DNA of 64,000 bases, taken from contig NZ_LMBV01000005.1 of the NCBI RefSeq assembly GCF_001439925.1, forward strand, positions 1 to 64,000, given 5' to 3'. Position 1 is the stretch's first letter; every line of letters begins with the position of its first letter. Shown one piece after another: positions 62,654-64,000 of this stretch. A model generated the notes under the pieces. It saw only the letters and a program-made list of their open reading frames with translations. It searched no databases and was not told the DNA's origin. The translations under genes were made by a program, and so were the position numbers. The stretch comes from Peribacillus muralis. GTDB taxonomy: Bacteria; Bacillota; Bacilli; Bacillales; DSM-1321.

Positions 62654-62697
62654 AAAAAGTTTGTAGAGAATGCACGTTTCTTTACAAGCTTTTTTTC
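62654..62697 (+). terminator. Terminator after the RND gene
   Basis: AAAGTTTGTA pairs with TTACAAGCTTT (one mismatch), followed by a T run. Confidence 0.75.
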
Positions 62698-62740
62698 TTT
62701 GCCTATAAAGGCGTAATTCTAGCTGTAATTCCTACATCTT

Positions 62741-62885
62741 CGCAATTCAGCCGTTTCTCCACGAAAAATCGTCCGTTCGGCGCAAAACCCCGTCCAGTGA
62801 CGCGAAAATCGACCGTGTGGCGCAATAATCCGTCCGTGTGGGTCGATAATCAGACCATCCGCCACAATAATCCGTCCGAAGGGAA
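62741..62885. repeat. 20-21-bp phased intergenic repeats, cluster 5
   Basis: Seven units of CGCAATAATCCGTCCGTGTGG type begin at 62741, 62761, 62781, 62801, 62821, 62842 and 62863. This is a third sequence class, with the same period as the other four clusters. The frame 62611-62916 that reads through it is not regarded as a gene. Confidence 0.88.
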
Positions 62886-63047
62886 TTGGTGGTTAATCTT
62901 ACATGCGATTTGGTGAACGAAAACATTAGTTTTTCCTTTTAACCCTTCTAAAAAACAACGGCTTATTTGGGAAATCTCCATGAGCATTTGATATAAAGTC
63001 GTATCAAACGGATGGCGCATGGTTATCCTTATATGGAGGTGGCGATT

Positions 63048-64000
63048 GTGGTGAATACGAATCTTTTAATGAAGGCTTTTCAAGGAAATGATGACATTGT
63101 CCGAAAAGAAATCCATCTGACTGATAAATCAATAAGCCTATTCTATATGAATTCCCTGACAGAACAAAAAACATTAGAGGAATTGGTGATCCGACCGCTT
63201 CAGTTACATAATGGTGAAGAATGGAAGGGACTGCAGAACGTTCTTATTTCTGGAGAGTCAACTGATACTGTCAGTGATGCCGTTCAAGCGGTATTAGAAG
63301 GATTCACACTTATCTCTGATGATAAAGAATTGATTAAACTCAAGACGTTCAGTGTTTCCCAGCGCGGTATTGAAACTTCTTCTATCGAATCCTCTATCAT
63401 GGGCCCGCAGGATGCTTTTACTGAATCGTTACAGACGAGTTTATCTTTAGTTAAAAGAAAAGTGAAGAACATTTCCTTAAAAACGATTATTGGTAATATC
63501 GGAGAAGAAACGCAAACACAGTATGCTGTTTTATATATGGACAATAAAGTCTCCCGTGACAATCTTGATTTTTTGCTGCGTGCTTTGGACCAGCTGAACA
63601 CTCAAGGTATAACGACCGCTTCCTCTTTGCAACAAATGCTGGAAGAGGCACCTTGGTCGCCTTTTCCACAACTGCTCAACACGGTAAGAGTGGACACATC
63701 GATGAGTTCATTACTGGAAGGGAAGGTTGTCTTGCTTTTGGATGGGGCACCACAGGCTCTGATTGGTCCCATCCATTTCATGGAACTGATGAACTCTGCT
63801 GATGATGAATACAATCGGTCATTGACCGCTACATTAATTCGCAACTTAACACTTTTTGGTTTCTTTCTTACGCTTTTCATCACTTCTTCTTACGTTTCAT
63901 TTTTAACGTTCCATCCGGAAATGCTCCCGCCGCAGCTATTTAGCTTGATCGCCACTTCAAGGGCAAAGGTGCCTCTCCCACCTGTGCTGGAAGTGCTGAC
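63048..64000 (+). CDS. GerA-family spore germination protein, partial at window edge
   Basis: The 5' two-thirds of a germinant-receptor A subunit (GerAA/GerKA family), open to the end of the window (at least 317 codons). The N-terminal cytoplasmic domain contains ISGESTDTVSDAVQAVLEG, the family block SSIMGPQDAFTESLQTSLSL, and GKVVLLLDGAPQALIGP. The first membrane helix starts near residue 270 (LTLFGFFLTLFITSSYVS). GTG at 63048 stands 8 bases after GGAGG. Complete members have about 480-550 residues, followed by B and C subunit genes, which would lie beyond the edge. It confirms an endospore-forming host. Confidence 0.93.
   Translation, partial: MVNTNLLMKAFQGNDDIVRKEIHLTDKSISLFYMNSLTEQKTLEELVIRPLQLHNGEEWKGLQNVLISGESTDTVSDAVQAVLEGFTLISDDKELIKLKTFSVSQRGIETSSIESSIMGPQDAFTESLQTSLSLVKRKVKNISLKTIIGNIGEETQTQYAVLYMDNKVSRDNLDFLLRALDQLNTQGITTASSLQQMLEEAPWSPFPQLLNTVRVDTSMSSLLEGKVVLLLDGAPQALIGPIHFMELMNSADDEYNRSLTATLIRNLTLFGFFLTLFITSSYVSFLTFHPEMLPPQLFSLIATSRAKVPLPPVLEVL

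Noticed and set aside
62611-62916. 101-aa plus-strand frame after the RND gene
   Set aside because: It spans a terminator and repeat cluster 5.
1-64000. tRNA, rRNA, tmRNA or T-box elements
   Set aside because: None of the characteristic sequences was seen in reading either strand; the only riboswitch recognised is the purine one.

Overview
The window is chromosomal DNA from a low-GC, endospore-forming, Bacillus-type firmicute, most like the Peribacillus/Neobacillus/Bacillus simplex group. Evidence: strong AGGAGG ribosome sites, frequent TTG/GTG starts, a GerA-type germination gene, a YjcZ-type tiny membrane protein, a YkuD L,D-transpeptidase, YvrJ/DUF1659/DUF2922 small genes and the kamA-yokU-ablB-yodTSRQ lysine cluster. 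No rRNA, tRNA, CRISPR array or intact insertion sequence was seen. The genus is inferred.

Layout. 0-1 kb is a decayed edge: a possible IS-end remnant, a subtilase C-terminal fragment and two tiny membrane proteins. 1.3-8 kb holds housekeeping genes, including a lipoprotein nucleosidase behind a guanine-type purine riboswitch and a NUDIX gene broken by a 10-bp duplication. 7.2-12.1 kb is a LysR regulator divergent from a GntP permease and 3-hydroxybutyrate dehydrogenase, then a second GntP permease. 12.3-15.8 kb has small conserved Bacillus genes. 16.1-19.6 kb is an AT-rich lactococcin-972-like bacteriocin cluster with two membrane subunits and an ABC ATPase. 20-22.4 kb holds unrelated small genes and an alpha/beta hydrolase.

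22.7-31 kb is a second ketone-body region: another 3-hydroxybutyrate dehydrogenase, then 3-hydroxybutyryl-CoA dehydrogenase, thiolase, a sigma-54 activator, a third GntP permease and both subunits of a 3-oxoacid CoA-transferase. Together with 7-12 kb the genes can import 3-hydroxybutyrate, oxidise it to acetoacetate, activate it to acetoacetyl-CoA and cleave it to acetyl-CoA. Two sigma-54 promoters and a CcpA site suggest activator-driven, catabolite-repressed control. 34.1-43.3 kb is a second sigma-54 unit: a PAS-AAA-HTH activator (KamR-like), a sigma-54 promoter and a seven-gene lysine-catabolic operon that begins with lysine 2,3-aminomutase.

43.4-64 kb is a mixed region of transporters (two LysE paralogues, two MFS drug exporters, an amino-acid permease, an RND pump), an RNase J paralogue, two TetR regulators, several GNAT acetyltransferases, VOC and ASCH proteins, a frameshifted YesK-like gene and, at the right edge, the 5' part of a gerA-family germination gene.

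The feature least explained by known genes is a set of five intergenic repeat clusters (near 12.2, 33.4, 45.0, 54.4 and 62.8 kb). They fall into three sequence classes, yet all have units of 20-21 bp, about two DNA helical turns.
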